Source: an uncultured Mycoplasmatota bacterium
Lineage (GTDB): Bacteria; Bacillota_I; Bacilli_A; RF39; UBA660
Assembly: GCA_900551925.1 (NCBI GenBank)
Contig: URXR01000001.1
Span: 1-41,432, forward strand
Direction: 5' to 3'
DNA length: 41,432 nucleotides
Of this stretch, positions 1 to 7,356 are shown one piece after another; positions within the stretch are counted from its first letter, which is position 1; each line of letters starts with the position of its first letter. The notes under the pieces were generated by a model that saw only the letters and a list, made by a program, of their open reading frames with translations, was not told the DNA's origin and did not search any database. The translations under genes and the position numbers were made by a program.

Positions 1-16
1 TGTAGAACTTTTTCAT
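1..16 (-). CDS. Partial CDS, start codon only (runs off window)
   Basis: Reading leftward, AGGAGG at 25-30 lies 8 nt before an ATG at 14-16, giving MKKFY before the window ends. A competing ATG at 21-23 sits only 1 nt from the ribosome site and is less likely. A weak promoter is possible just upstream (TATACA-like -10 at 43-48). Product unknown. Confidence 0.45.
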
Positions 17-80
17 TCTTCATTCCTCCTTTACTATACTCTTGTATAATTAGGAGGCAATTCCTTAAAAATTTTTAAAA

Positions 81-114
81 AAGAAAAAATAAACAAGAAT
101 TCACTTGTTTATTT
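81..114 (-). terminator. leuS intrinsic terminator
   Basis: A perfect 11-bp inverted repeat (87-97 with 104-114, 6-nt loop) overlaps the leuS stop codon. On the minus strand it is followed by a T-rich tract. Confidence 0.8.
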
Positions 115-2499
115 GGCTACAATATTTACTATTTTCCCTTTTATAACTATTACTTTTAAGATTTCTTTGTTTTCAAGATGTCTTTTGACATTTTCTTGAG
201 CTAAGGCTTTTTCTTTAATTTCTTCTTCTATTTCTTCATTTCCTACAGTTATTTCACCACGAACTTTACCATTTACTTGAACTGCTATTGTTTTGGTAGT
301 GGTAATTATTTTAGATTCATCATATTCTGGCCACTTTTCAAAGGCTATTGTGTTATTATGACCCATTTGTTCCCAAAGTTCTTCGGTGATGTGAGGACAA
401 ATTGGATTAAGTAATTTTAAGAAATTAAGAGCATAGTTTTTAGGGAATACTTCTTCTTTATAAACGGCATTGATAAAGATCATCATACTACTTATAGCAG
501 TATTAAAGTTAAGAGTTTCAAAATCTTGAGTAACTTTTTTGACAGTTTCATGATAAACTTTTTCAAGATTTTTATTTTCTTCATCTTTAATTTTATTTTC
601 ACTGGTATATAATCTATATACTCTATCTAAGAATTTTCTAGCCCCTTCTACTCCATTATTGCTCCATGGTTTATCGGCTTCTAGAGGACCCATAAACATT
701 TCATATAATCTTAGAGTATCAGCACCATATTTTTTTACTATATCATTAGGATTTATTACATATTCAGGAAATCTTTTGCCCATTTTTTGACCATTTGAGC
801 CTAAAATCATTCCTTGGTGAACTAATTTTTTAAATGGTTCTTTTACTGGTACTAGACCTTTGTCGTATAAATAATTATTCCACATTCTAGAGTATAGAAG
901 GTGTCCAACAGCATGTTCTGGTCCTCCAACATATAAATCTACTGGCATCCAATGTTTTAATAGTTCATAATTAGCAAACTCTTTGTCATTATGAGCATCA
1001 ATATATCTTAAGAAATACCAAGATGAACCAGCAGAACCAGGCATAGTTGAAGTTTCTCTTACTCCTTTTTTACCATTTATAACAACATTTTTCCACTCTA
1101 TAGCATTATCTAAAGGAGCTTTACCATTTTTACCTTTATAATCTTTCATCTCTGGTAATACTAATGGTAAATCTTTTTCTTCTAAGGCCATTTCTGTTCC
1201 ATCTTCAAAGAAAACGATAGGAACTGGTTCTCCCCAGTATCTTTGACGCGCAAAGATCCATTCGCGAAGACGATAATTTATTTTTTTCTTACCGTAACCT
1301 TTTTCTTCTAACCAAGATATAATTTTGGCAATGGATTCTTCTTTATTAAGTCCATCTAAGAAAGATGAATTAATATGGACTCCATCTCCAGTATAAGCTT
1401 CAAAAGAAATATTTCCGCCTTCAATTACAGGGATTATATCTAAGTTAAATTTTTTAGCAAATTCATAGTCTCTTTCGTCATGCGCTGGTACAGCCATAAT
1501 AGCGCCAGTCCCATAGCTTGCTAAAACATAATCACTAATCCAAATTGGAATTCGTTCATTGTTTACCGGATTAATAGCGTAAGCTCCGGTAAATACTCCG
1601 GTTTTTTCTTTATTAAGTTCGGTTCTTTCTAAATCACTTTTAGAAGCACATATTTTTTTATATTTTTCTACTTCTTCTTTTTGAGAAGTAGTAGTTATTT
1701 CATCTACTAGATTATGCTCTGGTGCTAAAACACAGTAAGTTGCTCCAAATAAAGTATCTGGACGAGTTGTGAAAACTGTAAAACTTTTATTTTCGTTTTC
1801 TACTTCAAAAATAACTTCAGCTCCAATACTTTTACCAATCCAGTTTCTTTGGATTTCTTTAGTAGATTCAGGCCAATCTATTTCTTCTAGACCTTCAAGT
1901 AATCTTTCAGCATAGGCTGGCATATCGATAACCCATTGCTTCATGTTTTTACGAACTACAGGGTATCCTCCACGTTCACTTTTGCCATCAATTACTTCAT
2001 CATTGGCTAGAACTGTTCCTAATTCTTCGCACCAATTGACAGGCATATCGATAACTTTAGCTAGATGATCTTTATATAACTCAATAAATATCCACTGAGT
2101 CCATTTATAATATTTAGGATCACTGGTAGATATTTCTTTGCTCCAGTCAAAGTCAAAACCTAACATTTTTAACTGTTTAGTAAAGGTTTCAATATTTTTT
2201 TGAGTAAAACCATCAGGATGATTTCCAGTTTTTACAGCATATTGTTCAGCAGGAAGTCCGAAAGAATCAAATCCCATAGGATGAAGAACATTATATCCTT
2301 GCATTCTTTTCATACGAGATATTATATCAGTTGCCGTATAACCTTCAGGATGTCCAGCATGAAGTCCTACTCCACTTGGATAAGGAAACATATCTAAAGC
2401 ATAAAACTTTGGTTTACTAAAATCCCATACATCGGTTTTAAATGTTTCATTCTCTTCCCAATATTTTTGCCATTTTTTTTCTATTTGTTCATGATTCAT
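109..2499 (-). CDS. leuS: Leucyl-tRNA synthetase
   Basis: Cytoplasmic class Ia synthetase that charges tRNA-Leu. The HIGH-type motif is HAGH at residues 47-50, within FPYPSGVGLHAGHPEGY. The CP1 editing domain is recognisable at about 225-400, with TTRPDTLFG at 244-252 and DERDYEFA from 341. The catalytic core continues with GSSWYFLRY near 491-499. The KMSKS loop is KMGKR (572-576) rather than KMSKS. At 796 aa it is near the usual LeuS length. It overlaps the 3' end of the upstream small membrane gene by 11 nt, so the two are probably translationally coupled. A terminator overlaps its stop codon. Confidence 0.97.
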   Translation of the reverse strand: MNHEQIEKKWQKYWEENETFKTDVWDFSKPKFYALDMFPYPSGVGLHAGHPEGYTATDIISRMKRMQGYNVLHPMGFDSFGLPAEQYAVKTGNHPDGFTQKNIETFTKQLKMLGFDFDWSKEISTSDPKYYKWTQWIFIELYKDHLAKVIDMPVNWCEELGTVLANDEVIDGKSERGGYPVVRKNMKQWVIDMPAYAERLLEGLEEIDWPESTKEIQRNWIGKSIGAEVIFEVENENKSFTVFTTRPDTLFGATYCVLAPEHNLVDEITTTSQKEEVEKYKKICASKSDLERTELNKEKTGVFTGAYAINPVNNERIPIWISDYVLASYGTGAIMAVPAHDERDYEFAKKFNLDIIPVIEGGNISFEAYTGDGVHINSSFLDGLNKEESIAKIISWLEEKGYGKKKINYRLREWIFARQRYWGEPVPIVFFEDGTEMALEEKDLPLVLPEMKDYKGKNGKAPLDNAIEWKNVVINGKKGVRETSTMPGSAGSSWYFLRYIDAHNDKEFANYELLKHWMPVDLYVGGPEHAVGHLLYSRMWNNYLYDKGLVPVKEPFKKLVHQGMILGSNGQKMGKRFPEYVINPNDIVKKYGADTLRLYEMFMGPLEADKPWSNNGVEGARKFLDRVYRLYTSENKIKDEENKNLEKVYHETVKKVTQDFETLNFNTAISSMMIFINAVYKEEVFPKNYALNFLKLLNPICPHITEELWEQMGHNNTIAFEKWPEYDESKIITTTKTIAVQVNGKVRGEITVGNEEIEEEIKEKALAQENVKRHLENKEILKVIVIKGKIVNIVAK

Positions 2500-2857
2500 T
2501 TAATGTCATTCCTTTCTTTTCTAAGACTTTTCCTACTAATCTATAGCTTAAAAATAGCACTATAAGAATAGCAGGAATTGCTACGATAAATTTTAAAATC
2601 ATACTATTTACAATATTAGTGATAACTAAAACGAGGCCAATATCTATAGCATTGGTTACAGCGACTATTTTCATCAGTTTTTTATAACTTATTTTTTTTA
2701 CATCAACACGTTGAGTTTGAATAAATAATTTTAAATCAACAGGGATATTGTTTTTAGTATATTTTTTTATTTTACGAAGTTCAATAAATTTATAGTACAG
2801 GAGAACTAATACTACCGCGATTAAAAATTGTATTAAAGAAAATAATATCATACTCAT
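2489..2857 (-). CDS. Small membrane protein upstream of leuS
   Basis: The protein has 122 aa. I use the ATG at 2855-2857 (MSMILF) because GGAGGAG lies 5 nt upstream; the longer frame starting at 2875 would contain that ribosome site. Hydrophobic segments lie near residues 3-21, 67-85 and 88-106, with a basic loop containing KIKKYTKNN between the first and second. I do not recognise a named family. The 11-nt overlap with leuS suggests an operon with the synthetase as second gene. The promoter at 2890-2918 would give a leader of about 26 nt. Confidence 0.75.
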   Translation of the reverse strand: MSMILFSLIQFLIAVVLVLLYYKFIELRKIKKYTKNNIPVDLKLFIQTQRVDVKKISYKKLMKIVAVTNAIDIGLVLVITNIVNSMILKFIVAIPAILIVLFLSYRLVGKVLEKKGMTLNES

Positions 2858-2889
2858 ATAAACTCCTCCAAACATGATAATTCTTTTAT

Positions 2890-2918
2890 ATTATAATAAA
2901 TTTATGAAAAATAGTAAA
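2890..2918 (-). promoter_or_regulatory. Promoter of the leuS operon
   Basis: -35 TTTACT (2913-2918), 17-bp spacer, -10 TATAAT (2890-2895), read on the minus strand. Confidence 0.7.
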
Positions 2919-2988
2919 TATCTAGATGAAAAATACTTAAACTTTATAAAAAAAATATAAACTTTAAATAGTCTATATTTTTAATTTA

Positions 2989-3627
2989 TTAATCAATTTT
3001 TCTAGTTTTTACAGAATTTTTTTCTTTAGTAAGAGGAGCTTTTAAAGAATAGATATACTTATCATATTTATAACTACATATTCCTCCTAGGTAATCAAAT
3101 TCTTCTTTAGCTTCCTCTTTTTCTTTTTCTTCTAAAATAAAGCCATCTTCTTCACATAAACCTCTTAATACTACTGGTGATACTAATAAATAATTTTGAG
3201 GAAGGGCTTCTGTTAAATAACCTTTAAAATATAATTTATTTTTTTTAGCTTCAAGAATATTTTTTGATTCAGTAAAAAATAAAACTACATCCTCTGGCAA
3301 AAACTCTTGATATTCCCTACTTATCGCAGGCATTTTTTTATAATTTATGGAAGTTGATGTAGCATCCATACTGCTTATTGTCATCATCATATGTTCTTTA
3401 TTTTCTAGATTATTATAATCATAATAAGTAAAAGTAGTTTCTGGATCTTTACTTTCATAAGTAATGCTATCTTTTAAATTGTTATATAAAAGTTCATAAA
3501 CAAATTTAGTTGATTCTACTAATTTAGTAGTAACTTCTTTTTTACTAGCTTTATATTTTCTTTCTTGTTTATTTGAATTTTTTAATTCTTCATTTAATTT
3601 CTTTAATTCTTCTAATTTTGTTTTCAT
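2989..3627 (-). CDS. Hypothetical protein, coiled-coil N-terminus
   Basis: The protein has 212 aa and starts at MKTKLEELKK, placed by AAGGAGG 5 nt upstream; the longer frame to 3678 would include its own promoter. Residues 1-35 are charged and helical (LEELKKLNEELKNSNKQERK). The rest is mixed alpha/beta with no membrane segment and no signal peptide, and the C-terminus is lysine-rich. I do not recognise the family. It has its own promoter and is divergent from the MnmL-MnmM gene, so its role cannot be deduced from neighbours. Confidence 0.7.
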   Translation of the reverse strand: MKTKLEELKKLNEELKNSNKQERKYKASKKEVTTKLVESTKFVYELLYNNLKDSITYESKDPETTFTYYDYNNLENKEHMMMTISSMDATSTSINYKKMPAISREYQEFLPEDVVLFFTESKNILEAKKNKLYFKGYLTEALPQNYLLVSPVVLRGLCEEDGFILEEKEKEEAKEEFDYLGGICSYKYDKYIYSLKAPLTKEKNSVKTRKID

Positions 3628-3649
3628 AAACTCCTCCTTGTGTTTAATT

Positions 3650-3678
3650 ATTATAAACCTATTTATAATTTGTAGCAA
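3650..3678 (-). promoter_or_regulatory. Promoter of the 212-aa hypothetical gene
   Basis: -35 TTGCTA (3673-3678), 17-bp spacer, -10 TATAAT (3650-3655) on the minus strand. It is back-to-back with the promoter at 3686-3714. Confidence 0.75.
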
Positions 3679-3685
3679 GCTTAAA

Positions 3686-3714
3686 TTGACTAAAAATAGT
3701 CTTATAGTTATAAT
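3686..3714 (+). promoter_or_regulatory. Promoter of the mnmL-mnmM fusion gene
   Basis: -35 TTGACT (3686-3691), 17-bp spacer, -10 TATAAT (3709-3714). The predicted start near 3721 leaves a leader of only about 12 nt. Confidence 0.75.
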
Positions 3715-3732
3715 ATTTTTGGATGTGATTTA

Positions 3733-5199
3733 ATGTTTAAATACGGAAATTTTAATAAAAGATATCATACTTTAGATTATTATTATAAAAATAAATATAA
3801 TTGTAAAGTATTTAAAGTCAGCTTAAATTTAGGACTTAGTTGTCCTAATATTGATGGAGCCAAAGGTTATGGAGGATGTATTTATTGTAAAAGCGGTAGT
3901 CAAGCTTTTGGAAGTGATAAGAATAAATCTTTAAAAAGGCAATTTGAAGATGGTAAGAAAATTCTTCATAAGAAATGGAAAAATGCTAAATATATTGCTT
4001 ATTTTCAAAATAATACTAATACTTATGGTGATATAGATTATTTAAAAAAATCATTTTATGAAGTTCTAGAGTATGATAATGTCGTAGGAATTAATATTGC
4101 TACTAGATGTGATGCTATTAGTGAGGAGTGCTTTGATTTACTTTGTGATTTAAATAAAAAAACTGATTTAACGGTGGAACTTGGTCTTCAAACTATTCAT
4201 GAAAAGACTTCTAAACTTATTAATAGAGGTCATACTTTAGAAGAGTTTAATACTATGTATAAAAAACTTAAAAAAGCTAAAATTAAAGTAGTTGTACATA
4301 TTATAAATGGTCTTCCTTTTGAAACTAAGGAGATGATGATAGAGACTGCTTGTTATTTAAATAAGTTAAAAGTAGATGGGGTTAAAATTCATATGTTACA
4401 GGTTTTAAAAGGTACTAAACTGGAAAAATTATATGAAAAAGAAAGGTTTCATATCTTATCTAAAGAGGAATATATTGATATTGTTACTTTTCAATTAGAA
4501 AATTTAAATGAGGATATCGTTATTCATAGAATAACTGGAGATCCTCTTCCTGAAGACTTAGTGGCACCTTTATGGACTTTGGATAAGTTTAAGGTTTTAA
4601 ATGATATCGATAAAGAGCTTAAAAAAAGAAGAACTTATCAAGGCTTTAATTTAAGTATTTTAAATAGAGCTAGATTACTATTTTCAATAAATTTAAAGAA
4701 AAATGATTTAGTTATTGATGCTACTTTAGGTAATGGTAAGGATAGTTTATATTTGTTATCTTTAATTAAAGAGGGATTTTTATTTGGATTTGATATTTCT
4801 AAAGAAGCTATTTTAAATAGTGATAATTTATTAAAGGATGAGTTTAAAAATTATAAATTATATAATATAAGTCATGATAAAATGGATGAGGTTTTAAAAG
4901 ATTATGAAAATAAAATAAGTTTAGTGGTTTTTAATTTAGGATATTTGCCTCATAGTAAAAATATTAGTATGACTAATTATAAAACTACAATTAAAGCAAT
5001 TGAAGCTGCTATTAAGCTTTTAAATAAGAAAGGACATATTGTTGTTACTATTTATCCAGGACACTTTGAAGGATTAAAAGAAAGTTTAGAGATAAAAAAG
5101 ATGTTAAAAACTAATAATTATATATATAAAGAATATCATAATACTTTAAAAGAGACTGCCCCTTATGTTATAGATATAAAAAAATCTAGATTAGATTAG
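3733..5199 (+). CDS. Fusion of radical-SAM protein MnmL (YtqA/TIGR01212) and methyltransferase MnmM (YtqB)
   Basis: Residues 1 to about 300 match the TIGR01212 radical-SAM family, with cluster cysteines C37, C49 and C52 in GYGGCIYC. Residues 308-488 match the YtqB class I SAM methyltransferase, with DATLGNGKD (329-337), NLGYLP (401-406) and YPGH (441-444). In B. subtilis the two are separate adjacent genes; MnmL acts on cmnm5s2U-type wobble uridine and MnmM methylates nm5s2U to mnm5s2U in tRNA. Here both activities sit on one 488-aa chain, which would work like the bifunctional MnmC of E. coli. Family assignment is secure; the combined activity is inferred. It has its own promoter and a bidirectional terminator. 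Confidence 0.88.
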   Translation: MFKYGNFNKRYHTLDYYYKNKYNCKVFKVSLNLGLSCPNIDGAKGYGGCIYCKSGSQAFGSDKNKSLKRQFEDGKKILHKKWKNAKYIAYFQNNTNTYGDIDYLKKSFYEVLEYDNVVGINIATRCDAISEECFDLLCDLNKKTDLTVELGLQTIHEKTSKLINRGHTLEEFNTMYKKLKKAKIKVVVHIINGLPFETKEMMIETACYLNKLKVDGVKIHMLQVLKGTKLEKLYEKERFHILSKEEYIDIVTFQLENLNEDIVIHRITGDPLPEDLVAPLWTLDKFKVLNDIDKELKKRRTYQGFNLSILNRARLLFSINLKKNDLVIDATLGNGKDSLYLLSLIKEGFLFGFDISKEAILNSDNLLKDEFKNYKLYNISHDKMDEVLKDYENKISLVVFNLGYLPHSKNISMTNYKTTIKAIEAAIKLLNKKGHIVVTIYPGHFEGLKESLEIKKMLKTNNYIYKEYHNTLKETAPYVIDIKKSRLD

Positions 5200-5212
5200 T
5201 CTAGATTTTTTT
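5178..5212. terminator. Bidirectional terminator between convergent genes
   Basis: A perfect 13-bp inverted repeat (5178-5190 with 5200-5212, 9-nt loop) carries A7 on one side and T7 on the other. It serves the mnmL-mnmM fusion on plus and the DUF2752 gene on minus, overlapping the stop codons of both. Confidence 0.9.
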
Positions 5213-5606
5213 AAATGTCTTTTAGAATATTAATTATAAAACTAATTATTATTAGTACTATGATTAGATAATAATATTTAACGAAAAAGTTTAAATATTT
5301 TTCTAGATAGGTGCTTTTTTTGATTAAATCTATTAAAAATAAAACTAAAGCACTTAGAAAAAATAAAAAGATAGGGATTGTTAAAATATTATAGTTTATA
5401 GCGCCAATTATATCACCGTGGAAAAGACTTCTAAAACCTCTGGTTAGTCCACAGGCAGGACAAGGAATAGAAAAGATGGTTTTGAAAAGACATGATATAT
5501 CAAAAACAAATACTACTAGTATTCCGAATACAAGTAGTATTGTCATAATTAATAAAATTAATTTGTAGTTATTAGTCAACCAATCTATTTCCTTCAGCAT
5601 CAACAT
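5211..5606 (-). CDS. DUF2752 family membrane protein
   Basis: A 131-aa membrane protein with the DUF2752 signature CPACGLTRGFRSL at about residues 49-61 and four hydrophobic segments (about 16-36, 68-92, and two near 105-129). Function of the family is unknown. The start is uncertain: the ATG at 5606 overlaps the TM2 gene by 35 nt and has no clear ribosome site. A TTG at 5579 is preceded by AAGGA at 10 nt and would give a shorter protein starting LTNNYK. It is second in an operon with the TM2 gene, a common association for these two families. Confidence 0.85.
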   Translation of the reverse strand: MLMLKEIDWLTNNYKLILLIMTILLVFGILVVFVFDISCLFKTIFSIPCPACGLTRGFRSLFHGDIIGAINYNILTIPIFLFFLSALVLFLIDLIKKSTYLEKYLNFFVKYYYLIIVLIIISFIINILKDI

Positions 5607-5934
5607 TGATAGTGCCAGTTAAAATTAAGATTCCTTCGATTAGACCCCAAATAGCTGAAGCAAATGATAGTATACCGCAAGATAAAACTGTTATTAATAG
5701 TTGCGCTACAGCTTTGCCGGTATAACCTAAATAAAAATTGTGAACTCCGAAACAGCCTAAGAAAATTCCTAAAAGACCAGCGGCTATTTTAGATTTAGGT
5801 TGGCCGCTTCCTACTATTTCGCCTTCTACTTTTTCGGTTTTAGTTTTTGTTTCATTTATTTTTTTGCCACAATTACCACAAAATTCAGCACCTTTTTCTA
5901 ACTCTTTACCACAATTTGAACAATATTTTGCCAT
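5572..5934 (-). CDS. TM2 domain protein with N-terminal zinc ribbon
   Basis: The protein has 120 aa. Its start (MAKYCSNCG) is set by AGAGGAG 7 nt upstream, so the longer frame to 5982 is rejected. Residues 5-24 form a double CxxCG zinc ribbon (CSNCGKE and CGNCGKK). A short linker leads into a TM2 domain of two membrane helices from about residue 50, with GCFGVHNFYLGYTGKA between them. TM2 proteins are small membrane proteins of unclear role. It is co-transcribed with the DUF2752 gene from the promoter at 5954-5982. Confidence 0.88.
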   Translation of the reverse strand: MAKYCSNCGKELEKGAEFCGNCGKKINETKTKTEKVEGEIVGSGQPKSKIAAGLLGIFLGCFGVHNFYLGYTGKAVAQLLITVLSCGILSFASAIWGLIEGILILTGTINVDAEGNRLVD

Positions 5935-5953
5935 ATGATCACTCCTCTCATAA

Positions 5954-5982
5954 ATAATAGCATAATTTAGAAGATTTAGCAA
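5954..5982 (-). promoter_or_regulatory. Promoter of the TM2-DUF2752 operon
   Basis: -35 TTGCTA (5977-5982), 17-bp spacer, -10 TATTAT (5954-5959) on minus. It ends just before the pdp stop codon at 5988-5990. Confidence 0.7.
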
Positions 5983-5987
5983 TAATC

Positions 5988-7235
5988 CTATTTAATAATT
6001 TCTAGGATAATATCATTTTGTTTCTTTTTAAAAAGGGAAATATTAAAAGCATCATAAACGTCACCTTCAGCTACTTTATTGTTGCCATATAATTTAGCTA
6101 AAATATCGCCTTCTTTAATATCATCTCCTGGTTCTACCTTTAAAATTATTCCAGCATTATAGTCAATCTCATCATCTTTAGCTTTTCTTCCGGCGCCAAG
6201 GTTCATAGAAATTGTTCCTATTTTTCTGCTATCTATTTCATTTAAATAACCATATCTTTTAGCTAAAATATATTCACAATCAGGAAGATTTATTTCTAAA
6301 TTTCCTCCTTGATGATAAACAAATTCGCAAAATTTATCATAAGCTTTGCCATTTGTTATTGCATCTTCTACTTGAGCCAAAGCTTCTTCTTTAGAATAAC
6401 CTTTACTCATGGAAAGCATAAGAGCTGCCATTTCTTTACAAAGATAAGTTAAATTATTTTGTTTATTGTTTTTTAAAATATCTATTACTTCTAAGACTTC
6501 TATAGAGTTACCAATATTTGTTCCTAAAGGATTGTCCATTTCCGTTAGCATACAGACAACTTCACGATTATATTTTTTTCCTATTTTTATCATTAAATTA
6601 GCTAAGGCTCTAGCATCATTTATATTATCCACTAAAGCTCCTTTTCCTACTTTGACATCAAGTAAGATTTTACTCGCACCACTAGCTATTTTTTTACTCA
6701 TAATACTGATCGCTATTAGAGGTACTGATTTAGTTGTACCAGTTACATCTCTTAAAGCATAAACTTTTTTATCAAGAGGACATAAATTATCAGTTTGAGA
6801 GGAAATAACCATGCCAACATCTTCTAAACAGGTGTAAAATTCTTCTTTAGTTAAATCAGTTTTTACGCCAATACTATTTAATTTATCAATTGTTCCTCCG
6901 GTATATCCTAAGGCTTTACCACTCATTTTAGCTATTTTTACACCAAGACTTGCTAAAATAGGTAAAACTATTAAAGTAGTTTTATCTCCTACCCCTCCGG
7001 TTGAATGTTTATCAATAAAATCAGGATTTTCTTCTAAAACATCACCACTTTTAATAAAAATATCTACTAAAGAAAAAACTTCATTTTCTGATAGACCATA
7101 TTTACAAATAGTTTTTAGAACTTTAGTCATTTCTTCATCAGTTACTTTATTTTCTAGATAACCTTTAAATAAGTGTTCTAATTCTTCATAAGAAAGTTCA
7201 TTTTTTTCTTTTAGTTTTTCTATTAAAAAATTCAT
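5988..7235 (-). CDS. pdp: Pyrimidine-nucleoside phosphorylase
   Basis: Cleaves (deoxy)uridine or thymidine with phosphate in pyrimidine salvage. The phosphate-binding motif KHSTGGVGDK is at 76-85, and the family signature appears as MSGKALGYTGGTIDKL, with K in place of the usual R. GTTKSVPLIAISIMSKK, with the SIMSKK substrate loop, follows. At 415 aa it is close to, but slightly shorter than, the usual PyNP length. PyNP versus strict thymidine phosphorylase (DeoA) cannot be separated by eye; gram-positive context favours PyNP. It is monocistronic, with its own promoter and an AGGTGA ribosome site. Confidence 0.93.
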   Translation of the reverse strand: MNFLIEKLKEKNELSYEELEHLFKGYLENKVTDEEMTKVLKTICKYGLSENEVFSLVDIFIKSGDVLEENPDFIDKHSTGGVGDKTTLIVLPILASLGVKIAKMSGKALGYTGGTIDKLNSIGVKTDLTKEEFYTCLEDVGMVISSQTDNLCPLDKKVYALRDVTGTTKSVPLIAISIMSKKIASGASKILLDVKVGKGALVDNINDARALANLMIKIGKKYNREVVCMLTEMDNPLGTNIGNSIEVLEVIDILKNNKQNNLTYLCKEMAALMLSMSKGYSKEEALAQVEDAITNGKAYDKFCEFVYHQGGNLEINLPDCEYILAKRYGYLNEIDSRKIGTISMNLGAGRKAKDDEIDYNAGIILKVEPGDDIKEGDILAKLYGNNKVAEGDVYDAFNISLFKKKQNDIILEIIK

Positions 7236-7267
7236 ATTTTCACCTACTATCTAGTATATATATTACT

Positions 7268-7296
7268 ATTATATACTGATATTTATTTTAAAACAA
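7268..7296 (-). promoter_or_regulatory. pdp promoter
   Basis: -35 TTGTTT (7291-7296), 17-bp spacer, -10 TATAAT (7268-7273) on minus. Confidence 0.65.
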
Positions 7297-7323
7297 TAAA
7301 AACTAAAATATTTTTGTAATCAA

Positions 7324-7356
7324 AAATAGCTAAATAATTGGCTTAGTTAGCTATTT
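7324..7356 (-). terminator. Terminator of the surface-protein gene
   Basis: A 10-bp perfect stem (7324-7333 with 7347-7356) overlaps the stop codon and is followed on minus by a T-rich stretch. Confidence 0.65.

Noticed and set aside
2200..2397. Plus-strand open frame inside leuS, and similar antisense frames in most large genes
   Set aside because: They have no ribosome site and lie opposite clear genes; AT-rich codon bias produces such frames.
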